NCBI GenBank assembly: GCA_964469525.1
Contig: CAYXYU010000012.1
Coordinates: forward strand, 1-54,077
Length of the DNA: 54,077 bases
DNA from: JABDCD01 sp964469525
Lineage (GTDB): Bacteria; Pseudomonadota; Alphaproteobacteria; Rickettsiales; SXRF01
Reading direction: 5' to 3'
The position numbers and the translations under genes are program-made. Below are positions 44,086 to 51,928 of the stretch, piece by piece. Position 1 is the first letter of the stretch, and each line of letters starts with the position of its first letter. The notes under the pieces were generated by a model. The model was given only the letters and a program-made list of their open reading frames with translations. It made no database searches and was not told where the DNA came from.

Positions 44086-44958
44086 ATGCGAATCTCCGCT
44101 TTGCAATCCGATAGGTTTTCTGCTACAGACGCTTTACGCGAAGCGGTAATGGCATTGCAGCATGCCCGGATTGAGACCGCTTCGCTGGATGCACGCCTGC
44201 TGCTGCAGCATGTGTTGGGAGTCAGCCGGGAAGCGTTGCTTGCCAATGATCGGCTGGGCCTGACGCCTAGAGAGCGTGCGCATTACCAGACGCTGATTGA
44301 CAGAAGATCTCGCCGCCAGCCGGTATCGCAGCTGATTGGAGAGCGAGAATTCTGGGGCATGGCGTTCAAGGTGACGCCGGCGGTGCTCGATCCCAGGCCG
44401 GACAGCGAAACGCTGATCGACGCGGTGCTGGAGCGGTACGGAGATAAGGATGCGCCGCTCAGCATCCTGGACCTGGGAACGGGAACGGGATGTCTGCTGC
44501 TGGCGCTGTTGAATGAGTTCAGGCAGGCAAGGGGAACCGGTGTGGACATAAGCGAGGAAGCGCTGAAGGTGGCGAAGGATAATGCCGCTGCGCATGGGAT
44601 GGCAAGGCGTGCAACATTCATGCGCTCGAACTGGGGAGAAAAAGTGCAGGATACATTCGACGTGGTGATCAGCAACCCGCCCTATATCGAAACGGCGGCA
44701 ATCGCCTCTCTGGCGCCGGAAGTGGCACAGTACGAGCCGCGGCTGGCGCTCGATGGTGGCGCCGACGGTCTGGACTGCTACCGCGCCATTTTTAGGGAAC
44801 TGCCCCGCGTACTTAAGAAAGACGGTATGGCTGCCTTCGAGATCGGCCTGGGGCAGCGGAAAGACATCGAAACACTGGCCGTCGCGCAGGGACTGCGCGT
44901 CGTCGGAGTAAGAAGCGACCTGGCGGGCATTCCCCGCTGCGTTTTAGTGCAACTTTAA
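44086..44958 (+). CDS. prmC: Release-factor glutamine methyltransferase
   Basis: PrmC methylates the GGQ glutamine of RF1 and RF2. The 290-residue protein has an N-terminal helical domain, SAM motif I ILDLGTGTGCLLLALL, and the NPPY catalytic motif at 197-200 (VVISNPPYIETAAI). It is encoded just after its substrate prfA, an arrangement found in most bacteria. Confidence 0.95.
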   Translation: MRISALQSDRFSATDALREAVMALQHARIETASLDARLLLQHVLGVSREALLANDRLGLTPRERAHYQTLIDRRSRRQPVSQLIGEREFWGMAFKVTPAVLDPRPDSETLIDAVLERYGDKDAPLSILDLGTGTGCLLLALLNEFRQARGTGVDISEEALKVAKDNAAAHGMARRATFMRSNWGEKVQDTFDVVISNPPYIETAAIASLAPEVAQYEPRLALDGGADGLDCYRAIFRELPRVLKKDGMAAFEIGLGQRKDIETLAVAQGLRVVGVRSDLAGIPRCVLVQL

Positions 44959-44980
44959 AATCAACAACAAGGACAATTCC

Positions 44981-45412
44981 ATGAGAAGAAAACCATCACA
45001 AAACGGCGGCTATCAGAACCGCAAGCAGCGCTACCAGGGCGGATCCAATGGCGGCGAGCATCGCGGCGGCGGTCATTATCATGGCAACCGCCCCCGCAAG
45101 AATTACTCCGCGGCGCGTGAAAAATACCTGGCCCAGGCGCGCGACGCGCTGGCCTCCGGCGACCGGGTGCTGGCCGAGAATTATTTCCAGCACGCCGACC
45201 ATTGCTACCGCATGATGGTCGAGGAAGGCTATAACACCCGTAACACCGCACCCGTGCAGCAGGCACCCCAGCAGGAAACGCCGCAAGATGGCAATAATGT
45301 GGAGAATACAAGCCAGTTGCCGGCATTTATTACAGCAAACTATGAGCAGGATGGTCAGGCCAAGCCGGTCGATCCTTCCACCATTCAGAACTGGGAAGAG
45401 CGCGACGCGTAA
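44981..45412 (+). CDS. DUF4167 protein
   Basis: This 143-residue protein has an alphaproteobacterial DUF4167 domain. The N-terminus (1-45) is Arg/Gly/Asn/Gln-rich and probably disordered, with RNA-binding character (GGYQNRKQRYQGGSNGG). The core KNYSAAREKYLAQARDALASGDRVLAENYFQHADHCYRMM is the conserved segment. The C-terminal part is Gln/Pro-rich. Its place after prmC and before clpB is conserved in many alphaproteobacteria. Function is unknown; ribosome or RNA association would fit composition. Confidence 0.9.
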   Translation: MRRKPSQNGGYQNRKQRYQGGSNGGEHRGGGHYHGNRPRKNYSAAREKYLAQARDALASGDRVLAENYFQHADHCYRMMVEEGYNTRNTAPVQQAPQQETPQDGNNVENTSQLPAFITANYEQDGQAKPVDPSTIQNWEERDA

Positions 45413-45417
45413 TATTT

Positions 45418-45450
45418 TTCCTCCCCTCTTGAAGGGGGAGGGGAATTTTT
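45418..45450. terminator. Bidirectional terminator between DUF4167 and DUF3108 genes
   Basis: TTCCTCCCCT...AGGGGGAGGGGAA forms a GC-rich stem with a short loop, flanked by A/T-rich runs on both sides (ATTTTT on the left and AATTTTT on the right). It sits between the ends of two convergent genes. Confidence 0.75.
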
Positions 45451-46270
45451 ACCTGAGCCCCAGCAAACAGCTCTCTCCCGTCCGGCATTCCTTCACCAGT
45501 GTGGCGGAGAGCATCCCGAACAGGAAGCGCACCTCGAGCCTGACCGGCATGCCGTTGCCCGTAAGCGGCACGTACATCTGCACGGCCGGTTCATCCGGAT
45601 CGACCTTGGCCAGTTCCGACTGGGTGAAGCCGGCGACCAGCCGGCGGCGCACCTGCACCTGCGTCACCTGCAGCGGCTGGCCCCGATAGGTGATGCTGCG
45701 ATTCTGCTTGAGGTAGAAGCTGGCCTCGGTCAGCCGCCTGCCGTCATAGACGTTGAGCTTGTAGGTTTTCTTGCCCTGCGCTCTTGCTTCGAGCACGGAT
45801 CGCCGGATAGCGAGCGCAAAGCTCAAAGGGTCAAAAGCGTTATTCTTGAGCGCCGCCGGCACCGGCGGGCGCTTCCCCGGCGGCTCCGGCGGTTCGATGG
45901 TTTCCGTTACCTGGCCGTTCTCATACACCATCTTCACGTATTTCTTCTTATTGCGCGTCTGGTAGTTGCTTTCGTAGGTGATGAGCGGGTGGGGCTCTCC
46001 GGCGCTTGCATCGACGGTGGTGTGGCTGCTGTGCTTCACGATCAGCTTTAAAAGGCCGCTGGTGACGATGTCGGAGGTGATGGCGTAGGTGGTCGGCGTT
46101 TCCTCGATCTCGATCCCCATCTGGCCGATGCGGATAGTATCGAAGGCGAACTCATAGATGCCTTTGAATACCAGCGGCGGCGGGTCTTGGGCGGCAACGG
46201 GGCTTAAGCCTAGGCCCATCAGCATGATTATTATGCCAAAGCTATTGTATACCGTTTTGCGCATGCCCAT
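45449..46270 (-). CDS. DUF3108 periplasmic/outer-membrane protein
   Basis: This 273-residue protein has an N-terminal signal peptide (about 1-28, cleavage near SPVAAQ-D). The rest is beta-rich and fits DUF3108 (LVFKGIYEFAFDTIRIGQMGIEIEE; AFDPLSFALAIRRSVL; MPVRLEVRFLFGMLSATLVKE), a lipocalin-like family, perhaps acting at the outer membrane. ATG 46270 or ATG 46264 are both possible. It is divergent from clpB; their promoters share about 50 bases. Confidence 0.85.
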   Translation of the reverse strand: MGMRKTVYNSFGIIIMLMGLGLSPVAAQDPPPLVFKGIYEFAFDTIRIGQMGIEIEETPTTYAITSDIVTSGLLKLIVKHSSHTTVDASAGEPHPLITYESNYQTRNKKKYVKMVYENGQVTETIEPPEPPGKRPPVPAALKNNAFDPLSFALAIRRSVLEARAQGKKTYKLNVYDGRRLTEASFYLKQNRSITYRGQPLQVTQVQVRRRLVAGFTQSELAKVDPDEPAVQMYVPLTGNGMPVRLEVRFLFGMLSATLVKECRTGESCLLGLR

Positions 46271-46321
46271 ATAATATATAACGAATCATATAAGGAACCT
46301 ATTCGCGCCAGAGGATAAAGT

Positions 46322-48922
46322 ATGGATTTTGAAAAATATACGGAGAAATCCCGGCAGGTCGTGCAGTCCGCGCAGGCTTCAGCGCTGGCGGCTGGGCATC
46401 AGCGTTTCCAGCCGGAACATATACTGGCGGCGCTGCTCGATGACAGCGAGCATTTGAGCGAAAAGCTGATCCGCGCCTGCGGCGGCGATGCCGGACGTGT
46501 GGCCGACGGGCTGGAGCAGGCGCTGGGTGCCATTCCGCGCGTGGAAGGCAGCGGGGCCGGGCAACTATATCTGGTGCCAGAGACGGCGCGGCTGTTCGAA
46601 ACGGCGCAGAAACTGGCATCCAAAGCCGGCGATGAATTCGTGACCGTCGAGCGGCTGCTGCAGGCGCTCGCGATGGGGAAGGGCACCAAGGCCGCCGATA
46701 TGCTGGAGCAGGCCGGGGTGACGCCGCAGAAACTCAACGCCGCCATCAATGACATGCGCAAGGGCCGCACCGCTACGTCTGCCACCGCGGAAGGCCAGTT
46801 CGAGGCGCTGAAAAAATACACCAAGGATTTCACCGAGCTGGCAAAAGCCGGGAAGCTTGATCCGGTGATCGGCCGCGACGAGGAGATACGCCGCACCATG
46901 CAGGTACTGTCGCGCCGCACCAAGAACAACCCGGTGCTGATCGGCGAGCCGGGCGTGGGCAAGACGGCGATCGTCGAAGGGCTCGCCCAACGAATCGTGG
47001 CCGGCGATGTGCCGGAGACGCTGAAGGACAAGCGGCTGCTGGCGCTCGATCTCGGCGCGCTGGTGGCGGGCGCCAAGTTTCGCGGGGAGTTCGAGGAGCG
47101 CCTGAAGGGCGTGCTGGCCGAGATGTCGCACTCCGACGGTGAAATCGTTCTGTTCATCGATGAGTTGCATAATCTGGTCGGCGCGGGCCGGGCGGAAGGC
47201 TCGATGGATGCCTCCAACCTGCTGAAACCGGCACTGGCGCGCGGGGAGTTGCATTGCGTCGGCGCCACCACGCTGGATGAATACCGCAAGCACATCGAAA
47301 AGGACGCAGCCTTGGCGCGGCGTTTCCAGGCGGTATTCGTGGCCGAGCCGACAGTAGAGGATACGATTTCCATCCTGCGCGGCCTCAAGGAAAAATACGA
47401 GCTGCATCACGGCATCCGCATCACCGATGCGGCCATCGTGGCGGCGGCGACGCTGTCGCACCGCTATATCACCGACCGTTTTTTACCCGACAAGGCGATC
47501 GACCTGGTGGACGAGGCGGCGGCGCGGCTGCGCATGGAGGTCGATTCAAAACCCGAGGAGCTTGATGAGCTGGATCGCAAGATCATCCAGCTGAAAATCG
47601 AGCGCGAGGCACTGAAGAAGGAAAAGGATGCCGCATCACAGGACAGGCTGAAAAAGCTTGAACAGGAACTGAAAGGACTGGAGAAGCAGAGCGCCGACAT
47701 GACATCGCGCTGGCAGGTGGAGAAGGCACAGCTGACCAGTGTGCAGAAGCTGAAGGAGCAGATCGAGGAAGCGCAGCGCGAGCGCGACATCGCGCAACGC
47801 AATGGCGATTTGACCAAGGCTGGCGAGATCACCTACGGCATTATCCCCGGCCTGCAGGAGAAGCTGAAACAGGCAGAGAAAGCCAGCCAGAGTGCGGTCA
47901 TGAAAGAGGCGGTGACCGATGAGGACATTGCCGCCATTGTCTCGCGCTGGACTGGCATCCCGGTGGAAAAAATGCTCGAAGGCGAGCGCGAGAAGCTGCT
48001 CAAGATGGAAGAAGCGCTGCACAAGCGCGTGGTCGGGCAGGACGAGGCGGTGGAAGCGGTGGCCAATGCGGTGCGCCGCGCGCGGGCGGGGCTCAAGGAC
48101 CCGGCGCGTCCCGTTGGTTCGTTCCTGTTTTTAGGGCCGACCGGCGTCGGCAAGACGGAATTATGCAAGGCGCTCGCCGAGTTTATTTTCGACGATGAGC
48201 AGGCGCTGCTGCGCGTCGATATGTCCGAGTTCATGGAAAAGCATGCCGTGGCGCGGCTGATCGGCGCTCCGCCGGGCTATGTAGGCTACGAGGAGGGCGG
48301 CGTCATCACCGAGGCGGTGCGGCGTCGGCCCTATCAGGTCATATTGTTCGACGAGGTGGAGAAGGCGCATCCTGACGTCTTCAACATCCTGCTGCAGGTG
48401 CTCGATGACGGACGGCTGACCGACGGGCAAGGGCGCACCGTCGATTTCCGCAATACCATCATCGTGCTGACCTCGAACCTCGGCTCGGAGTTTCTTGCCG
48501 CGACCACCGACGACAAGATCAGTGAGTCGGTACGCGAGCAGGTGATGCAGGCAGTGCGCCATGCCTTCCGGCCCGAGTTCCTGAACCGGCTCGATGAGAT
48601 CATCCTGTTCGCCCGCCTGAAACCGGAGGAGATGGTGCATATCGTCGATATCCAGGTAACTAGGCTGCAGAAGCGTCTTGCCGAGCGCCACATTACCTTT
48701 ACGCTGGATGACAAGGCGCGGCAATGGCTGGCCGAGAAAGGCTACGATCCGGTCTATGGCGCCCGGCCGCTGAAGCGCGTCATCCAGAAGGAGCTGCAGG
48801 ACGCGCTTGCCAATAAGATTCTGGCCGGGGATATTACCGACGGCAGCACGGTGACGGTCAAAGGCTGGGAAGGGGGCCTGAATATCTCGGCGGGGAAGAG
48901 TAAAAAGGCAGCGAGCGCTTAG
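46322..48922 (+). CDS. clpB: ClpB disaggregase
   Basis: ClpB is the ATP-driven protein disaggregase that works with DnaK. The 866-residue protein has the N-terminal Clp repeat domain (1-145), AAA1 with Walker A GEPGVGKT at 208-215, the coiled-coil middle domain (about 400-525), AAA2 with GPTGVGKT at 605-612, and FDEVEKAHPDV. The pore loop GAKFRGEFEERL is present. No heat-shock sigma32 promoter could be fixed in the short divergent gap. It ends with a 4-base overlap with the convergent M23 gene. Confidence 0.97.
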   Translation: MDFEKYTEKSRQVVQSAQASALAAGHQRFQPEHILAALLDDSEHLSEKLIRACGGDAGRVADGLEQALGAIPRVEGSGAGQLYLVPETARLFETAQKLASKAGDEFVTVERLLQALAMGKGTKAADMLEQAGVTPQKLNAAINDMRKGRTATSATAEGQFEALKKYTKDFTELAKAGKLDPVIGRDEEIRRTMQVLSRRTKNNPVLIGEPGVGKTAIVEGLAQRIVAGDVPETLKDKRLLALDLGALVAGAKFRGEFEERLKGVLAEMSHSDGEIVLFIDELHNLVGAGRAEGSMDASNLLKPALARGELHCVGATTLDEYRKHIEKDAALARRFQAVFVAEPTVEDTISILRGLKEKYELHHGIRITDAAIVAAATLSHRYITDRFLPDKAIDLVDEAAARLRMEVDSKPEELDELDRKIIQLKIEREALKKEKDAASQDRLKKLEQELKGLEKQSADMTSRWQVEKAQLTSVQKLKEQIEEAQRERDIAQRNGDLTKAGEITYGIIPGLQEKLKQAEKASQSAVMKEAVTDEDIAAIVSRWTGIPVEKMLEGEREKLLKMEEALHKRVVGQDEAVEAVANAVRRARAGLKDPARPVGSFLFLGPTGVGKTELCKALAEFIFDDEQALLRVDMSEFMEKHAVARLIGAPPGYVGYEEGGVITEAVRRRPYQVILFDEVEKAHPDVFNILLQVLDDGRLTDGQGRTVDFRNTIIVLTSNLGSEFLAATTDDKISESVREQVMQAVRHAFRPEFLNRLDEIILFARLKPEEMVHIVDIQVTRLQKRLAERHITFTLDDKARQWLAEKGYDPVYGARPLKRVIQKELQDALANKILAGDITDGSTVTVKGWEGGLNISAGKSKKAASA

Positions 48923-50355
48923 CCTTTATTCATCGCCAGGTCGATCTTGCGCGGGATGGAGGCGAGTTGGGTTTCGATCTTCTGCTTGGTTTCCTTGAAG
49001 GCCGCCAGCTCTTTGCCTTTCAGGATAGTGCCGGTCTTGAACTTCACGCCCGACGGATTGACCTGCACGCCATTAGCCAGGATTTCGTAATGCAGATGCG
49101 GGCCGGTCGAGGCGCCGGTTGAGCCGACATAGGCGATGATCTGCCCCTGCTTGACCTTGGTGCCGGGCGCGATACCTTTGGCAAAACGGCTGATATGGGC
49201 ATAGGCGCTGGCATAGGTGCCGTTGTGGCGGATCCGCAGGTAATTCCCGTAGCCGCCCTTGCGGCCTGCAAACTCCACTTTCCCATCGCCGGCGGCATAG
49301 ATCGGCGTGCCGGTCGGTGCGCCGAAATCGACGCCGCGGTGCATTTTGTTATAGCCCAGGATCGGGTGCATGCGCTTGCCGTAGCGCGAGGTGATGCGGG
49401 CGCCGTTGATGGGCGTGCGCAGTAGAGCCTTGCGCACGCTCTCGCCTTTTTCATTATAGTAATCGGAGTCACCGTTCTTGTCGGTATAACGGTAGATCTT
49501 CAATTGGCGGTCACCGAGGTCGAGCTGCGCGAACAGCACGTTGCCGTAGCCAACCTGATCGCCGTCCCGGGTCTGAATCTGTTCAAACAGCACATCCATG
49601 TCGTTGCCCGCCTTGATGTCGCGCTGGAAGTCGATATCGTAGCTGTAGGCGGTGATGATCTCGTTGATCAGCCCGAGCGGCAGACCGTTATTGACGCCCG
49701 TTTCATACAGGCTGCTGTTGATGCGCCCGCCTGCACGTGCCAGCTTCGTCACCACCGGTTCGTCGATCTTTTCTGCCAGAAAACGTTCTCCACTGCCTTC
49801 CTGGCGAATGGCCGTTACCATGGAAGTCGAAGAAACCGGGATGGATAATTCGGTGATGACTGGTGCATGGACGCCTTCCGGCATGTCGAGGCGCACCGAG
49901 ATCAGCTGGCCGACATCGATGGTGCGGGGATTGTAGACCTTACGCACGGCTTCTACCACCAGATGTGCTTCTTCATAAGGCGCGCCGACGTCGGTCAGCA
50001 TGTTGATCAGCGTATCGCCATTCTCCACCCGCAGCTCGACGATCAGGGGATAGAGTTCCCTCGGATCGGGTTCAGGCTCGGCCTCGACCAGCACCACCGG
50101 TTCCGGTTCGGGAGCCATTGGGATGGCAGGGGCGGTTTGCTCCGCTATCCGCCCGACGGCCGCCGTCTCGACCATGACAGCGGGGGCATTACTGGCAGAA
50201 ATGAGCGATTGGGGTAAAAGCGAAGGAGACAGTGCCGACACGCAGCCGACGCCGAACGCCACCCCCAGAATGAAAGAGGAAATGCGGCGGGTGCGTTTGC
50301 GCGCCGCCTTGCGGGAAACGATCCGGATCGGGTAACTATAGGTTTCTGCTTGCAT
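48919..50355 (-). CDS. M23 family murein endopeptidase
   Basis: This is a cell-wall endopeptidase of 478 residues. There is one membrane segment (about 24-45), so it is anchored in the inner membrane. The middle part includes an OapA/LysM-like domain (GDTLINMLTDVGAPYEEA...) and the C-terminal LytM domain has the metal-binding His339 and Asp343 (HRGVDFG), and His420 and His422 (GPHLHYE), so the active site looks complete. The type resembles MepM/DacL-like endopeptidases needed for cell-wall growth. It converges with clpB and is divergent from the str operon. Confidence 0.93.
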   Translation of the reverse strand: MQAETYSYPIRIVSRKAARKRTRRISSFILGVAFGVGCVSALSPSLLPQSLISASNAPAVMVETAAVGRIAEQTAPAIPMAPEPEPVVLVEAEPEPDPRELYPLIVELRVENGDTLINMLTDVGAPYEEAHLVVEAVRKVYNPRTIDVGQLISVRLDMPEGVHAPVITELSIPVSSTSMVTAIRQEGSGERFLAEKIDEPVVTKLARAGGRINSSLYETGVNNGLPLGLINEIITAYSYDIDFQRDIKAGNDMDVLFEQIQTRDGDQVGYGNVLFAQLDLGDRQLKIYRYTDKNGDSDYYNEKGESVRKALLRTPINGARITSRYGKRMHPILGYNKMHRGVDFGAPTGTPIYAAGDGKVEFAGRKGGYGNYLRIRHNGTYASAYAHISRFAKGIAPGTKVKQGQIIAYVGSTGASTGPHLHYEILANGVQVNPSGVKFKTGTILKGKELAAFKETKQKIETQLASIPRKIDLAMNKG

Positions 50356-50715
50356 TACCTACTATACCTTGTTTTAAACCGCGCCATCCTATCCTACGGA
50401 TGGTGTTTCTGCAATAAACCACCCGGATATTTTTCCGGTTTTTTTATCACAAAAGCATCACCCCCCCCTTTTTTCTTTTATTCTCCCTTAATTTGTGCTT
50501 GACGGTGATGGCGCTCAACATTAGATTACGCGCCTCCGCCGGATAAGGGTGATACTACTTTAAGTGTATTTTATACCCGGAAAGGTTTAAAAATACTTAA
50601 GGCAAGTCCCCGATTTTGCGGTAAATTTTAAGTAAATACGTCAGCGGTGGTTAGGCCTTTTTTTACGTCAGAACCGCCTCTTAAACGAAACAACGGTTAA
50701 ATAAGGATTTTATTG
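50356..50715. promoter_or_regulatory. Divergent region with str operon promoter
   Basis: In this 360-base gene-free region TTGACG (50499-50504), 17 bases, TAGATT (50522-50527) forms a good sigma70 promoter for rpsL, giving a leader of about 180 bases. A CCGG...CCGG structure with a T-run (about 50423-50447) lies upstream of it. The leader has an AT-rich run, but I found no clear attenuator or S12/S7 binding site. The M23 gene start is at 50355. Confidence 0.65.
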
Positions 50716-51087
50716 ATGCCAACCATCAATCAGTTGGTCCGCCGTCCCCGACGGTCTGCCGGCAAGCGCAACAAGGTGCCTGCCCTGGAGCAGTGCCCGC
50801 AGAAGCGCGGCGTGTGCACCCAGGTCAAGACCGTGACGCCCAAAAAGCCGAACTCGGCGCTGCGCAAGGTGGCCAAAGTGCGCTTCACCAACGGCTATGA
50901 GGCATTCTGCTATATCCCAGGCGAGGGCCACAATTTGCAGGAGCACAGCGTGGTGCTGATTCGCGGCGGCCGTGTGAAGGATCTGCCCGGCGTGCGCTAC
51001 CACATCATCCGCGGCACTCTGGATACGCAGGGTGTCAAGAACCGCAAACAGTCGCGCTCGGCTTACGGCGCGAAACGTCCTAAATAA
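50716..51087 (+). CDS. rpsL: Ribosomal protein S12
   Basis: S12 is the decoding-centre protein of the 30S subunit. The 123-residue protein starts MPTINQLVRRPR and has the conserved PKKPNSALRKVAKVRFTNG and GRVKDLPGVRYH, which includes the residues where streptomycin-resistance mutations occur; the wild-type Lys is seen in TPKKPNS. The start is the ATG at 50716, just after a TTG in frame. It is first in the str operon. Confidence 0.97.
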   Translation: MPTINQLVRRPRRSAGKRNKVPALEQCPQKRGVCTQVKTVTPKKPNSALRKVAKVRFTNGYEAFCYIPGEGHNLQEHSVVLIRGGRVKDLPGVRYHIIRGTLDTQGVKNRKQSRSAYGAKRPK

Positions 51088-51098
51088 GAGAATAGTTT

Positions 51099-51440
51099 AT
51101 GGCATTTAAAGAGAGTGAAAAGCTTTTGCACCCACTGCTTAACGTCGTTGAACCAGTGTGGGATTCCGCAGCAACTGAGGCGCAAAAAGCCATTACGGCG
51201 TCGCTTGTTACCGGTTCGTTCGGAAGCTTGGAGGCATGTATCGACCGGCACGATTCTGATCGTGAAGGGGAACTGAATGAAAAAAGCATGCAAGGTTATG
51301 TAAATGCGGTCGCTGCTTCTCTTACTAAGTCGTTAGAGAGCGAAGCAACCCTGCCTGCTGATCTTTCTCAGCGAGTGGCCGCAAAATTTAAGGAAACTGC
51401 CGAACGCCATGTAGGTCTTGGCGGCGGTAAAGGAGTATAA
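51099..51440 (+). CDS. Orphan protein inserted between rpsL and rpsG
   Basis: This 113-residue soluble protein is not recognised. It is probably helical (PVWDSAATEAQKAITASL; YVNAVAASLTKSLESEA) and ends with a Gly-rich GLGGGKGV. There is no signal or membrane segment. rpsL and rpsG are usually adjacent, so an extra gene of lower G+C (about 47%) in the same direction is unusual. It lies 11 bases after rpsL and ends three bases before the rpsG ATG; the AAGGAG that serves rpsG lies within its last codons. It probably must keep transcription flowing into rpsG and fusA. Confidence 0.7.
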   Translation: MAFKESEKLLHPLLNVVEPVWDSAATEAQKAITASLVTGSFGSLEACIDRHDSDREGELNEKSMQGYVNAVAASLTKSLESEATLPADLSQRVAAKFKETAERHVGLGGGKGV

Positions 51441-51443
51441 TGT

Positions 51444-51914
51444 ATGTCCCGCCGCCGCGCTGCGATTAAGAGAGAAGTGCTACCCGACGCCAAATATGGC
51501 GACGTGGTGCTCACCAAGCTGATCAACACCATGATGTATAGCGGTAAGAAATCCGCTGCCGAAGCGATCGTCTACAACGCGCTCGACATCATCCAGAAGA
51601 AGACCAGCCAGGAACCGCTGAAATTTTTCCGCGAAGCGCTCGATAACATCAAACCGTCGGTGGAAGTGCGCTCCCGCCGCGTCGGCGGCGCCACCTACCA
51701 GGTACCGACCGAAGTGCGCTCCGAGCGCCAGCTGGCGCTCGCCATCCGCTGGCTGATCACCGCGGCGCGCGAACGCAAGGAAAAGACCATGTCGGACCGC
51801 CTGTCCGGCGAGCTGATGGACGCGGCGAATGGCCGCGGTGGCGCTGTCACCAAGCGCGAAAACACCCACAAGATGGCCGAAGCCAACAAGGCCTTTTCGC
51901 ATTACCGGTGGTAA
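51444..51914 (+). CDS. rpsG: Ribosomal protein S7
   Basis: S7 nucleates assembly of the 30S head. The 156-residue protein starts MSRRRAAIKREVLPDAKYGD and has VGGATYQVPTEVRSERQLALAIRWL and the end FSHYRW. The ribosome binding site AAGGAG at 51430-51435 lies within the preceding orphan gene. Second conserved gene of the str operon. Confidence 0.97.
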   Translation: MSRRRAAIKREVLPDAKYGDVVLTKLINTMMYSGKKSAAEAIVYNALDIIQKKTSQEPLKFFREALDNIKPSVEVRSRRVGGATYQVPTEVRSERQLALAIRWLITAARERKEKTMSDRLSGELMDAANGRGGAVTKRENTHKMAEANKAFSHYRW

Positions 51915-51928
51915 GGAAATAGAGAGCC

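Noticed and set aside
50423..50447. Intrinsic terminator in front of the str operon
   Set aside because: The stem is only about 4 bp, and no gene on the plus strand ends upstream of it; both flanking genes diverge.
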